Of a DNA stretch of 7,130 nt, positions 1 through 6,253 are shown one piece after another. Position numbers and translations under genes: made by a program. Under the pieces are notes generated by a model, which was not told where the DNA came from, searched no databases, and was given only the letters and a program-made list of their open reading frames with translations. The stretch is from positions 1-7,130 of the forward strand of contig JAGACY010000295.1 of assembly GCA_017613855.1 (NCBI GenBank), read 5' to 3'. Position 1 is the stretch's first letter; each line of letters opens with the position of its first letter. Origin of the DNA: Pseudomonadota bacterium. GTDB taxonomy: Bacteria > Myxococcota > Bradymonadia > UBA4248.

Positions 1-392
1 ACAGCCCCCGTCATCTCGGGTGCTTTTACGGTGATGGCATCCGCAGTAACTGAAGTCGGCGCAGTACACTGGGTTGCAAAGCAAACCTGCTTAGTGTTCT
101 CTAAATTCCGACCACGGATAGTCACCTCTGTCCCCACCTTGCCACTCGTTGGTACCATCAAAGAAATGCTGGGGACAGCAACCGGTGTTGAAGGTGTTCC
201 AGGATTAGATGGGGTCGGCTGCTCTGGGGTTGAGGGGATCGGAGCCGACGGATCAGATGGTGTAGGCGTCGTTGGTGTGCCGGGAGTCCCTGGACCGTGA
301 GGTTTACTCTCCTCCTCATCCACTGAGGTGGCACACGAAGTCATCAACATACCAATTACAACCAATGCAAGAAATCGTTTCACAGGCTTCAT
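1..392 (-). CDS. IPT/TIG-domain lipoprotein, 3' end cut off by the window edge
   Basis: The visible 130 codons encode a secreted lipoprotein. The start ATG (390-392) is preceded by a strong Shine-Dalgarno AGGAG at 400-404, seven bases away. Residues 1-20 form a lipoprotein signal peptide: basic MKPVKR, hydrophobic FLALVVIGMLM, then the lipobox MTSC with the lipidated Cys at 20. Ala-Thr follow the Cys, with no Asp at +2, so outer-membrane sorting is expected by the general Lol rule. Residues 25-30 are acidic (DEEESK). Residues 31-73 are a low-complexity Pro/Thr/Ser/Gly linker. From about 74 an Ig-like IPT/TIG fold begins, with the typical PTSGKVGTEVTIRGRNL pattern, a central VCFATQC and a closing ITVKAPE strand. 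Cys104 and Cys109 could form a disulfide. Family knowledge says IPT/TIG domains are beta-sandwiches common in surface proteins; ligand and function are unknown. More domains may follow beyond the edge. Confidence 0.87.
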   Translation of the reverse strand, partial: MKPVKRFLALVVIGMLMTSCATSVDEEESKPHGPGTPGTPTTPTPSDPSAPIPSTPEQPTPSNPGTPSTPVAVPSISLMVPTSGKVGTEVTIRGRNLENTKQVCFATQCTAPTSVTADAITVKAPEMTGA

Positions 393-710
393 GACATTTC
401 TCCTATCATGGAAAACTCATACTGCTGGTTTTACTATATAGCGGATTTTAATCGGCATCTCACATTTTAAATGACTTTTTTTTAACGACACTTGTAATTA
501 TCTGACATAAGATCTTTTTTATCTTTTTGAAAAAGTAAAAAATGAATACATCAATATTCTATTTTTATGAATAACGAGGAACAGCTATTAATACAAAGCA
601 TGTAATTCAATTATATATTATATACAGATGCAGAACATCACTTCAATATGATTATTGCATGAGCAAGCAGTAAAGCTCCTGCTCATTACAAAGCATCATC
701 ATTGCTCCAA
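393..710. other. AT-rich intergenic region without a gene
   Basis: This 318-base gap separates the 328-residue TPR gene from the lipoprotein gene, both on the minus strand. It is clearly richer in A and T than the flanking genes, especially 440-660, with oligo-T runs near 475-483 and 512-527 and a TATA-type stretch at 611-624. I see no supportable ORF on either strand. It should contain the lipoprotein promoter: a -10-like TATATA lies at 435-440, about 43 bases before the start codon, but no convincing -35 stands at the expected distance, so I do not call it. A weak hairpin near the TPR gene end is listed separately. Confidence 0.6.
659..686 (-). terminator. Weak terminator-like hairpin after the TPR gene
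   Basis: A perfect 7-bp inverted repeat, ATGAGCA (659-665) with TGCTCAT (680-686), encloses a 14-base loop. It starts 24 bases after the TPR gene's stop codon in the direction of transcription. No U-tract follows, since the minus strand continues GCAATAATCAT, so it is not a canonical intrinsic terminator. It may instead be a 3'-end stabilising stem or chance. Confidence 0.3.
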
Positions 711-1697
711 TCAAACGCCGGTAACATTGAGCAGTGCATTGTCAACTGCTGCCCTGCATCCGTTAAAATCATTTCCAAGCAAATGGCGGGCTTCATCGAG
801 ATCTCTGTTGGCAAGTCGTTCATCGGTACGCAAACAACCGCGCATTAACCAAAAGAGACCATTTTTAGGATGTTTTTCAATAATGGAATTGAGTTGATTC
901 TCAGCTTCAGATCGACGTCCAAGACGTGCAAGGCTTTGAACAACAATGAGCGAGAGTGCTTCATTGTCATTGGCATGGCTCATCAGATAACGCAGAATGA
1001 ACTCATATTGCTGTTTTTCGAGCTGTCTCCCCATGACATCGCACAGCTTGATACCAGCCCGGGAAAATTGAGGATCTGCATTCAAAGCATACGTCAGGTG
1101 TTCAACCATACGTCCGAGCGGGGGATGCATTCCTTCACGCTGTGCTCTGCGCTCCAACTCACGCATGCTCATCCAGTTGGAGTAAGCATAAAAATTCTGA
1201 GTTCCCAGCATTTCTGTCGCCCGGGGCAGCCATGCCTGCATAGAATACTCAGTAAAATGGCTCAAAACACGGGCTCCAAGCCGTGCAATCGCCAAATGAA
1301 TCTCTTCTCTCGGGCAAGTCTCATATCCACAAAAGAGCAGATCTTTTGTGGCAATATCGACCATATTGACACTCAGGATGAGTCCGCTTTCGTCGTCCAT
1401 GATACGCCCAGTCAAGGCGATATCGCCCCGAATAGCGCGAGTAGCATCCAAAATCCATTGTGTTTCCGGGAGAGAATAAAAAACCGCAAAAGCACATGCA
1501 TTTTTCGAAATGGTATATGCGATCTCTCCCTGCTCACGAACGACGAGCATTTGTGGCACTGTAACGAAACCGTCATTCAATGCGAGGATTTCAGAAAAAT
1601 CCTCGCATATCTGGCGACTCAGGCTCGAGAGCTGAACATCAAACCCAGCGCCGGTCCCCAGGGAATAACAAACGACAAATTTCGCCGCATTAGCCAT
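711..1697 (-). CDS. TPR protein with a TolB/FlgO-N-like domain, predicted cytoplasmic
   Basis: This encodes 328 residues with no signal peptide and no transmembrane helix. The ATG at 1695-1697 is chosen over an in-frame TTG one codon earlier because AGGGTGA (1702-1708) stands four bases before the ATG. Residues 5-85 look like the alpha/beta N-terminal half of TolB-N/FlgO-type domains. Residues 90-150 carry the recognisable segment RGDIALTGRI, then LSVNMVDIATKDLLF and an amphipathic helix, matching the usual 'GxVxLxGRV..VxLxDxxTGxxL' pattern. Residues 196-323 are helical TPR-like units; the clearest is ALSLIVVQSLARLGRRSEAENQ with the following helix, around 247-277. In known proteins this pairing serves protein-protein contacts in signalling or envelope systems. 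The gene lies nine bases after the 1428-residue gene, so the two are almost certainly co-transcribed and the products probably act together. Exact role not recognised. Confidence 0.9.
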   Translation of the reverse strand: MANAAKFVVCYSLGTGAGFDVQLSSLSRQICEDFSEILALNDGFVTVPQMLVVREQGEIAYTISKNACAFAVFYSLPETQWILDATRAIRGDIALTGRIMDDESGLILSVNMVDIATKDLLFCGYETCPREEIHLAIARLGARVLSHFTEYSMQAWLPRATEMLGTQNFYAYSNWMSMRELERRAQREGMHPPLGRMVEHLTYALNADPQFSRAGIKLCDVMGRQLEKQQYEFILRYLMSHANDNEALSLIVVQSLARLGRRSEAENQLNSIIEKHPKNGLFWLMRGCLRTDERLANRDLDEARHLLGNDFNGCRAAVDNALLNVTGV

Positions 1698-1709
1698 CAA
1701 ATCACCCTA
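1698..1709 (-). promoter_or_regulatory. Shine-Dalgarno overlapping the upstream stop: translational coupling site
   Basis: The upstream gene ends with TAG at 1707-1709. The bases AGGGTGA (1702-1708) share the last two bases of that stop and form the Shine-Dalgarno for the ATG at 1695-1697. Ribosomes terminating on the large gene would arrive directly on the start region of the TPR gene. This supports one transcript and matched synthesis of the two products. Coupling itself is inferred from spacing. Confidence 0.7.
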
Positions 1710-4700
1710 AAGAAGCACAACATCCACACGGATATTCCCCAGGTCATCTATCCCAGGCATGGCCCCTTGATTATCATGCTGATCATTGAGCTCATTAATA
1801 ACCGGTGCCAGGCAATTCGTCAGTCCCTCATCTGCACCACTCAATACAAAGTGGTCATCCTCATCCAAAATGAGTGAGATAACACTCGACTTTGCGGCTT
1901 GCATGCAGGATTTAAGTGCCTCACGATTTGTGTACAGCATTGCTTTGAATTCAATATCCAGATCTTCATCGACATCCAGTTTGGAATCCGTACCCTCTTC
2001 GACAATTGCATTCCAAACAGGCCAGAAGCCAGAATCTTCCTCAGGAAGCAAAGGTATGCGAATCGAAAGATTTTGCTTTTCAGGTTTAAAGGTAACACCT
2101 CTCGATTGATATCCAGCAACAGCCACGCCGACGCGGAAATTACGGGAATCGCGTTTCAGTTTAACATTCAGCGGAGTCTGGACGACACCTCCCTCAAACT
2201 TAAGTGCTTCTGGCAAATCGCCATCCTCCTCAACAACAGTGAAAAATGCGAATCCACCTTCAGGAACTGTCGTTACACTCAGGTTGACATCATCCTTAAA
2301 TTCCATCGAAGCAGGTGTAAATTTATTCATCTCAGTGACAGGCATGTCATTCTTCATGGCATTCACGATTTCCGTGTTCAGACCGAGCGTTTGAATATCC
2401 TGCTTCTTATCTCCAAACGTCGTACAAACATCACCAGCACCCTGGAGAGCGCCATTGGCAGAAATCCAGCACCAATTATTGGAATCTTTCCCAGAGAAAG
2501 CTGCAATGGTACGCATCTTCATGTCCGCACCACTGTCAAAACGTCCAAGGGTAAGGATATTGCCGCGCGATGAAAGAACATAGTTTCCTGTTGCATGAAG
2601 GCCGCAATTGGAGCCAATGCATGGAACCCCCGTTGCTTTCGGGAACATTTGAACGATCTGCTGAGTCCGGGCATCATACAGGAAAGATCCGGATTGATCC
2701 TGTAAATAACTGCTTAATCCAACCCACTGAAGCGGCGTTGACGCCAGTTCTTCGGGAAGCGGTGTCACATTGCCACTGCGCAGTTCAATGATACCAACAG
2801 AACTGGCCATATAAGTACCTTTTCTGTCAGGTGTGACCCAGGTAATCGGAGCTGAACTCAGTTTTTTGGGGACTCTGTCAACAACATTCATTAACACCAT
2901 TCCCCGATTGCCCCAGAAAATGACATCATCCTGATGCGGATGCATCACGATTCCGCGAATATCAATATCATCCAGGAAAGCACTCAGACTCTCAAAGATG
3001 ACAGACAGCGCGCCATCGCCGATTCGCTCAAACATCAGTTCGCCTGAATCGTAGCGCCACATCATGCCATTGCGCGAAAATGCATGCAGCACACCTTCTG
3101 GATACGAGCGCAAAAGGCTGACAGCATTACCACCGTCATCGCTATGTTGGTAGAGCTCACTTGTACCGTCTTTATAACGAATCAGGAAATATTGCTCATC
3201 CTCTGACCAGTCGATACTCTCAATTTCCTCAATATCATGCGATGTTTTAATCGTTCCGATAGAATTGACTGAATTGGATTCCCAGGCAACAAGATAGGAT
3301 TTGGAATCATCCAAAATCAACCCGTACCGTCCGGACAAGGAAATATTCAATGCCTTGGCAGATACATCCAAAGACTCACTTTGTACAAAACTGCCATCAT
3401 GTAAATTCCACAAATTCAGTTTTGTTTCATCCGCGAGTTGATTCAGAACCACCACGCTATAACCATCATTGACAAAGGCAACGCCTTCCGACGTGACAGC
3501 TTCACCAACTTGGCCCATGTTCACGGTACCATCGGATAATATCTCAATGGGCGCGCCTTTGCTTAATCCTGTAAAGACTTTATCCGATTCCCCGGAAGCG
3601 ACGACATGGAAATCAGAGGACAGCCGCTGAGACAGTTTCTTCTCTGTCTTCTGGTTACGGCTATCGACGTGAACCCATTTATCCTCTGCCACTAAATCCA
3701 ATCCAGATGTTGTTCGAATCAGCTCAAAGGCCTTAGCACCTGAGCGAATCGCTGAATCCTCTCCCAAATCGACAGGGGACTCACCACTTATACCGCGACC
3801 CTGACGCAGAACCACATGCCCCTCAAAACGATACAACAATCCCCAGGTAGTATCTTCATTTGCTGTACAAACCGGGCCAAATCGTCTGTCAAAATTGAGC
3901 TTCGGAGTGTCAAGTGAGGACGCCGTTTCATGACCATCGACAATCACATGAATTGAATTCTGGCTGATATAGGAATACTGCCTTGAGGTCATGCCCAAAC
4001 AAATCAATGCATCATCGGGTAGCGGCTTATCCGTTGATTTCTTCGTTTTAGGATCCAACACACTCAGACCAACAGTCGTCATATCCAACTGTTTAAAATA
4101 AGAAACCGTTCCATCGGATGCTACCGCAAACTCATTCCCCAGCATATCCGGCAAATTCGCTATCAAAACCGGATTCAGACCTGACTCTTTTTTATCCAAT
4201 ACAACTTCGTATAAATTCTTTTCTGAATCGATAAAATACAGTTTCTTGTTGTCTTGCGAGAAGCGAACACTCTCACAGCCAATCTGCGGCATAAAGCCCG
4301 AAACATACTGGCCACGGTAATCTACCGCACCATTTTGATCGGAACACATGGCAATAAGCCCATCCTTTGTGCCAAACAGATGAGTATAATACCCCATTTC
4401 CTGCTGGAATGCACCTTTCTGTCCAAAGGTCAAATCCGGTCCCTGCGAGCTGCGATAGGCAATAAAAGAAGCCAGTCCAATGAGGAGAATCAAAAGCAAA
4501 ACGGCAACCCAGAAAAGCTTATGACTCGTCTCGGCAGGATAAGTGACATCCGAAAGCACTTCAATGTCACTCGTAATCACCTCACCTTCCGGATAGACTT
4601 TGCCCATCCGGGCTCGCTCACTCAAGCGAATCTCAGGCATCGATTGAGCACCGTCTGCATCCTCTCCGCTGACATCTTCATCATCTTCATTTTCGGGCTG

Positions 4701-5993
4701 CGAATCCAAAGCCAAAACCGCACCACCTTCATGAGAAGCCAAGTGTTCTTCAGCTTTCTCTGATTCAGCTTTCTCTGATTCAGCTTTCTCTGATTCAGCC
4801 GGATGCTCTCCCTTCTCCGATTCCTTATCCTCATCACCATAGACATCGGACATGGCCCCCTGAAGCATCGCCAACAAATCAGCTGCTTTTTCTTTTAGCT
4901 CATCCTTCGGTTTTTCCTCGGCTGCTTTCGCACGCTCCAATGCTTCAGAATCCTGAGCAATTGACGACACTTCTGATATCAGCGCATTCACTGAGTCAGA
5001 GGTTTTCCCCTTCACCTGCTCTGAATCTTTGGCACTCTCATCCTTTTTCTCTGAAACAGGCTCTTTGGCTTCTTTCTTCTCAGAACTATCCTCTGCAGCC
5101 TCCTGCTTATCACCTTCTGATTTGTCTGCAGGGCCATCAGCTTCACTCGCTTTAGCCTGCGCATCGTCTGAATCATCCGAATCGGAAACTTCTACATTTT
5201 CCAATGCAAATTCCACCTCCGGCAGTGCCTTGTCTGAACTCACTACCGTGGTTTCAATCTCACTGAACATATCGGCGGTATCGGCCAACGGACTGGCATC
5301 ATCCACCTCAAAATCGAGCTGAATATTATCCTGTAGATCATCCGAGTCTTTTGTGGATGAATCTGCCTTATCAAGGGTATGGGTATCCCCCTTGCGCGAA
5401 TAATTGGCAACGAAATCATCATCCAGGTCGAAACTAAGCATGCTATTGGCAATTTCTTTAGCTTTGTTGGCCGTTGCCTCTCCGCCGTCATCCACTGCCT
5501 GCTTCTTTCCAATCATCGCAAGAATCTTATTGCGACTTGCCTCGTCAACCTTGGGAACACCATCCTCTTTGTGCTCATCTTCAACAGTCAGACCGTCCGT
5601 ACCTGATTCAGGCTCATGAACGTCTTTCGAATCGTCTGACGCCTGCGCATCCGTCTTTTCTGACTCAGCCGCAGCTTCCTTTTCATGGGCCGCAGCCTCT
5701 TCCTTTTCATGGGCTTCAGCCTCTTCCTTTTCACGTGCAGCTGCCGCAGCTTCCTGCTTCTTCTCAGCTACGCGCGCATCCAGCTCATTCCAAAGCGCCT
5801 TGTCATTACTCAGATCATCCCAATCCAAAAGGCGACCAATGGTCGATGCCAACAGCGGATCATCCCCACCCGTACCTGATTTATCTGCCATTGGCTTGCT
5901 TGCTTCTTCCCAAAGCGAATCAAATGAACTGTCATCCATCTCTTCGCCCATGAGTAAATCCAAATTCGAGGTCTTCTGTGTATCCTGATCCAT
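1707..5993 (-). CDS. Giant single-pass membrane protein: acidic cytoplasmic region, beta-propeller-like ectodomain, PEGA-like and TonB/AgmX-like C terminus
   Basis: The product is 1428 residues from ATG 5991-5993, which has GGAAG at 6002-6006 eight bases upstream; an in-frame TTG at 6006-6008 overlaps that Shine-Dalgarno and is less likely. Residues 1-490 are hydrophilic, rich in Glu, Asp, Ser, Lys and Ala, probably disordered with helical stretches (about 75-115, 350-380), and contain no cysteine. Residues 493-513 (LFWVAVLLLILLIGLASFIAY) are one transmembrane helix. Residues 520-1225 show repeated beta-strand blades resembling WD40/TolB-type propellers, such as LNISLSGRYGLILDD and IDWSEDEQYFLIRYKDG. 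Residues 1236-1316 look like a divergent PEGA domain (TTVPEGG, QTPLNVKL, VAGYQSRG). Residues 1349-1428, with Cys1363 and Cys1394 and ending GNIRVDVVLL, resemble TonB/AgmX-type C-terminal domains. All ten cysteines follow the helix, supporting N-in, C-out topology. Domain names are pattern-based. It is probably an envelope scaffold or sensor; function is not recognised. Confidence 0.93.
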   Translation of the reverse strand: MDQDTQKTSNLDLLMGEEMDDSSFDSLWEEASKPMADKSGTGGDDPLLASTIGRLLDWDDLSNDKALWNELDARVAEKKQEAAAAAREKEEAEAHEKEEAAAHEKEAAAESEKTDAQASDDSKDVHEPESGTDGLTVEDEHKEDGVPKVDEASRNKILAMIGKKQAVDDGGEATANKAKEIANSMLSFDLDDDFVANYSRKGDTHTLDKADSSTKDSDDLQDNIQLDFEVDDASPLADTADMFSEIETTVVSSDKALPEVEFALENVEVSDSDDSDDAQAKASEADGPADKSEGDKQEAAEDSSEKKEAKEPVSEKKDESAKDSEQVKGKTSDSVNALISEVSSIAQDSEALERAKAAEEKPKDELKEKAADLLAMLQGAMSDVYGDEDKESEKGEHPAESEKAESEKAESEKAEEHLASHEGGAVLALDSQPENEDDEDVSGEDADGAQSMPEIRLSERARMGKVYPEGEVITSDIEVLSDVTYPAETSHKLFWVAVLLLILLIGLASFIAYRSSQGPDLTFGQKGAFQQEMGYYTHLFGTKDGLIAMCSDQNGAVDYRGQYVSGFMPQIGCESVRFSQDNKKLYFIDSEKNLYEVVLDKKESGLNPVLIANLPDMLGNEFAVASDGTVSYFKQLDMTTVGLSVLDPKTKKSTDKPLPDDALICLGMTSRQYSYISQNSIHVIVDGHETASSLDTPKLNFDRRFGPVCTANEDTTWGLLYRFEGHVVLRQGRGISGESPVDLGEDSAIRSGAKAFELIRTTSGLDLVAEDKWVHVDSRNQKTEKKLSQRLSSDFHVVASGESDKVFTGLSKGAPIEILSDGTVNMGQVGEAVTSEGVAFVNDGYSVVVLNQLADETKLNLWNLHDGSFVQSESLDVSAKALNISLSGRYGLILDDSKSYLVAWESNSVNSIGTIKTSHDIEEIESIDWSEDEQYFLIRYKDGTSELYQHSDDGGNAVSLLRSYPEGVLHAFSRNGMMWRYDSGELMFERIGDGALSVIFESLSAFLDDIDIRGIVMHPHQDDVIFWGNRGMVLMNVVDRVPKKLSSAPITWVTPDRKGTYMASSVGIIELRSGNVTPLPEELASTPLQWVGLSSYLQDQSGSFLYDARTQQIVQMFPKATGVPCIGSNCGLHATGNYVLSSRGNILTLGRFDSGADMKMRTIAAFSGKDSNNWCWISANGALQGAGDVCTTFGDKKQDIQTLGLNTEIVNAMKNDMPVTEMNKFTPASMEFKDDVNLSVTTVPEGGFAFFTVVEEDGDLPEALKFEGGVVQTPLNVKLKRDSRNFRVGVAVAGYQSRGVTFKPEKQNLSIRIPLLPEEDSGFWPVWNAIVEEGTDSKLDVDEDLDIEFKAMLYTNREALKSCMQAAKSSVISLILDEDDHFVLSGADEGLTNCLAPVINELNDQHDNQGAMPGIDDLGNIRVDVVLL
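4751..4799 (-). repeat. Perfect 15-bp tandem repeat (3.3 copies) encoding ESEKA units
   Basis: The unit CAGCTTTCTCTGATT on the plus strand occurs at 4751-4765, 4766-4780 and 4781-4795 without a mismatch, followed by a partial copy CAGC. It is in frame with the large membrane protein and encodes repeated Ala-Glu-Ser-Glu-Lys at about residues 399-414, inside the acidic cytoplasmic part. Identity at the DNA level, including synonymous positions, points to recent slippage duplication. Copy-number change would keep the frame, so only the linker length would vary. Confidence 0.9.
5676..5747 (-). repeat. Imperfect 24-bp tandem repeat (3 copies) encoding EKEEA-type helix
   Basis: Three consecutive 24-base units (5676-5699, 5700-5723, 5724-5747) each begin TTCCTTTTCA on the plus strand. 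The first two differ at only two positions; the third has diverged in its second half. They encode three eight-residue units, REKEEAEA, HEKEEAAA and HEKEAAAE, at about residues 83-110 of the large membrane protein. The product should be a charged single alpha-helix or coiled coil. Confidence 0.75.
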
Positions 5994-6065
5994 TGACGTT
6001 TCTTCCAATTTTACGCCAAAACTGGCACTTTAACAATCGCTGACGAAGATACTCTCCAAAAGCGT

Positions 6066-6106
6066 ATCCAATATTAATGACACGATATTGGATTGTCCGC
6101 AATCCA
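6066..6106 (-). promoter_or_regulatory. Two overlapping, mutually exclusive inverted repeats in the leader of the large gene
   Basis: ATCCAATAT (6066-6074) pairs perfectly with ATATTGGAT (6085-6093) across ten bases. TGGATTG (6089-6095) pairs perfectly with CAATCCA (6100-6106) across four bases. Positions 6089-6093 belong to both stems, so only one can form at a time in RNA. The elements lie 73-113 bases upstream of the start codon. They could be an RNA switch or attenuator-like leader, or the repeated ATCCAAT/ATTGGAT half-sites could be a protein operator. The sequence does not decide between these, and no U-tract supports a terminator. Confidence 0.45.
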
Positions 6107-6143
6107 TAATCTCACAACCTTAACAATAACTCAAAAATTGGTT

Positions 6144-6152
6144 CTTATACCA
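6144..6152 (-). promoter_or_regulatory. Candidate extended -10 promoter for the large gene operon
   Basis: The minus strand reads TGGTATAAG, matching an extended -10 (TGnTATAAT) except for the last base. It follows an A/T-rich stretch with A- and T-runs at 6154-6175 that could act as an UP element. No good -35 is visible, which extended -10 promoters tolerate. Transcription would start near 6137, giving a leader of about 144 bases that includes the overlapping inverted repeats. The sigma-70 consensus is assumed, not shown, for this organism. Confidence 0.35.
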
Positions 6153-6175
6153 TTTAAAAAGATGTTTTTTTTAAA

Positions 6176-6209
6176 CCATGGCTTTTTGGCTGCGCCAAAT
6201 ACGCCATGG
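6176..6209 (-). repeat. Palindromic hairpin 1 after glyA
   Basis: The outer stem CCATGGC (6176-6182) pairs with GCCATGG (6203-6209). The inner stem TTTGGC (6185-6190) pairs with GCCAAA (6194-6199) around a three-base TGC loop. The small internal loop is TT against TAC. On the minus strand it follows hairpin 2 after one base and is followed by TTTAAAAAAAAC, too few T's for a classical terminator. With hairpin 2 it may still end or protect the glyA transcript. Confidence 0.75.
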
Positions 6210-6210
6210 C

Positions 6211-6244
6211 AGCGCCGCTATTTGCTGCGCAAATACGCGGCGCT
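6211..6244 (-). repeat. Palindromic hairpin 2, immediately after the glyA stop codon
   Basis: AGCGCCGC (6211-6218) pairs with GCGGCGCT (6237-6244), and TATTTGC (6219-6225) pairs with GCAAATA (6229-6235), around a TGC loop. A single unpaired base at 6236 is the only interruption, giving 15 base pairs in all. It begins nine bases after the glyA stop codon. Its loop, upper-stem sequence and interruption position match hairpin 1, so the two look like copies of one palindromic element. A 3'-end stabiliser or terminator role for glyA is plausible. Confidence 0.8.
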
Positions 6245-6253
6245 GAATCTGAA

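Noticed and set aside
31..300. Plus-strand open frame with a Gly/Val-rich repetitive product
   Set aside because: It is the complement of the Pro/Thr-rich linker and start of the IPT domain in the lipoprotein gene; the low complexity is a shadow of that linker.
603..613. Small AT palindrome TAATTCAATTA as an operator
   Set aside because: In such AT-rich sequence a five-base arm with a one-base centre is expected by chance, and no promoter element is clearly associated.
870..1877. A 335-codon open frame on the plus strand, antisense to the TPR gene
   Set aside because: It spans the junction of two well-supported minus-strand genes, lacks a Shine-Dalgarno and shows no recognisable motifs or domain pattern. 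The minus-strand frames have proper ribosome sites and family signatures.
4940..5988. Several overlapping plus-strand open frames rich in Ser, Leu and Pro
   Set aside because: They mirror the acidic Glu/Ser/Lys/Ala-rich coding region of the large gene, whose biased codons suppress stops on the opposite strand. None has a convincing start.
6006..6008. TTG as start of the large gene
   Set aside because: It overlaps the GGAAG that serves the ATG at 5991-5993, and no separate Shine-Dalgarno precedes it.
6008..6036. Promoter-like pair TTGTTA and TAAAAT with 17-base spacing just before the large gene
   Set aside because: The hexamers score well, but transcription would start around position 6000, removing the Shine-Dalgarno and leaving a nearly leaderless message. 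The extended -10 at 6144-6152 is a better fit.
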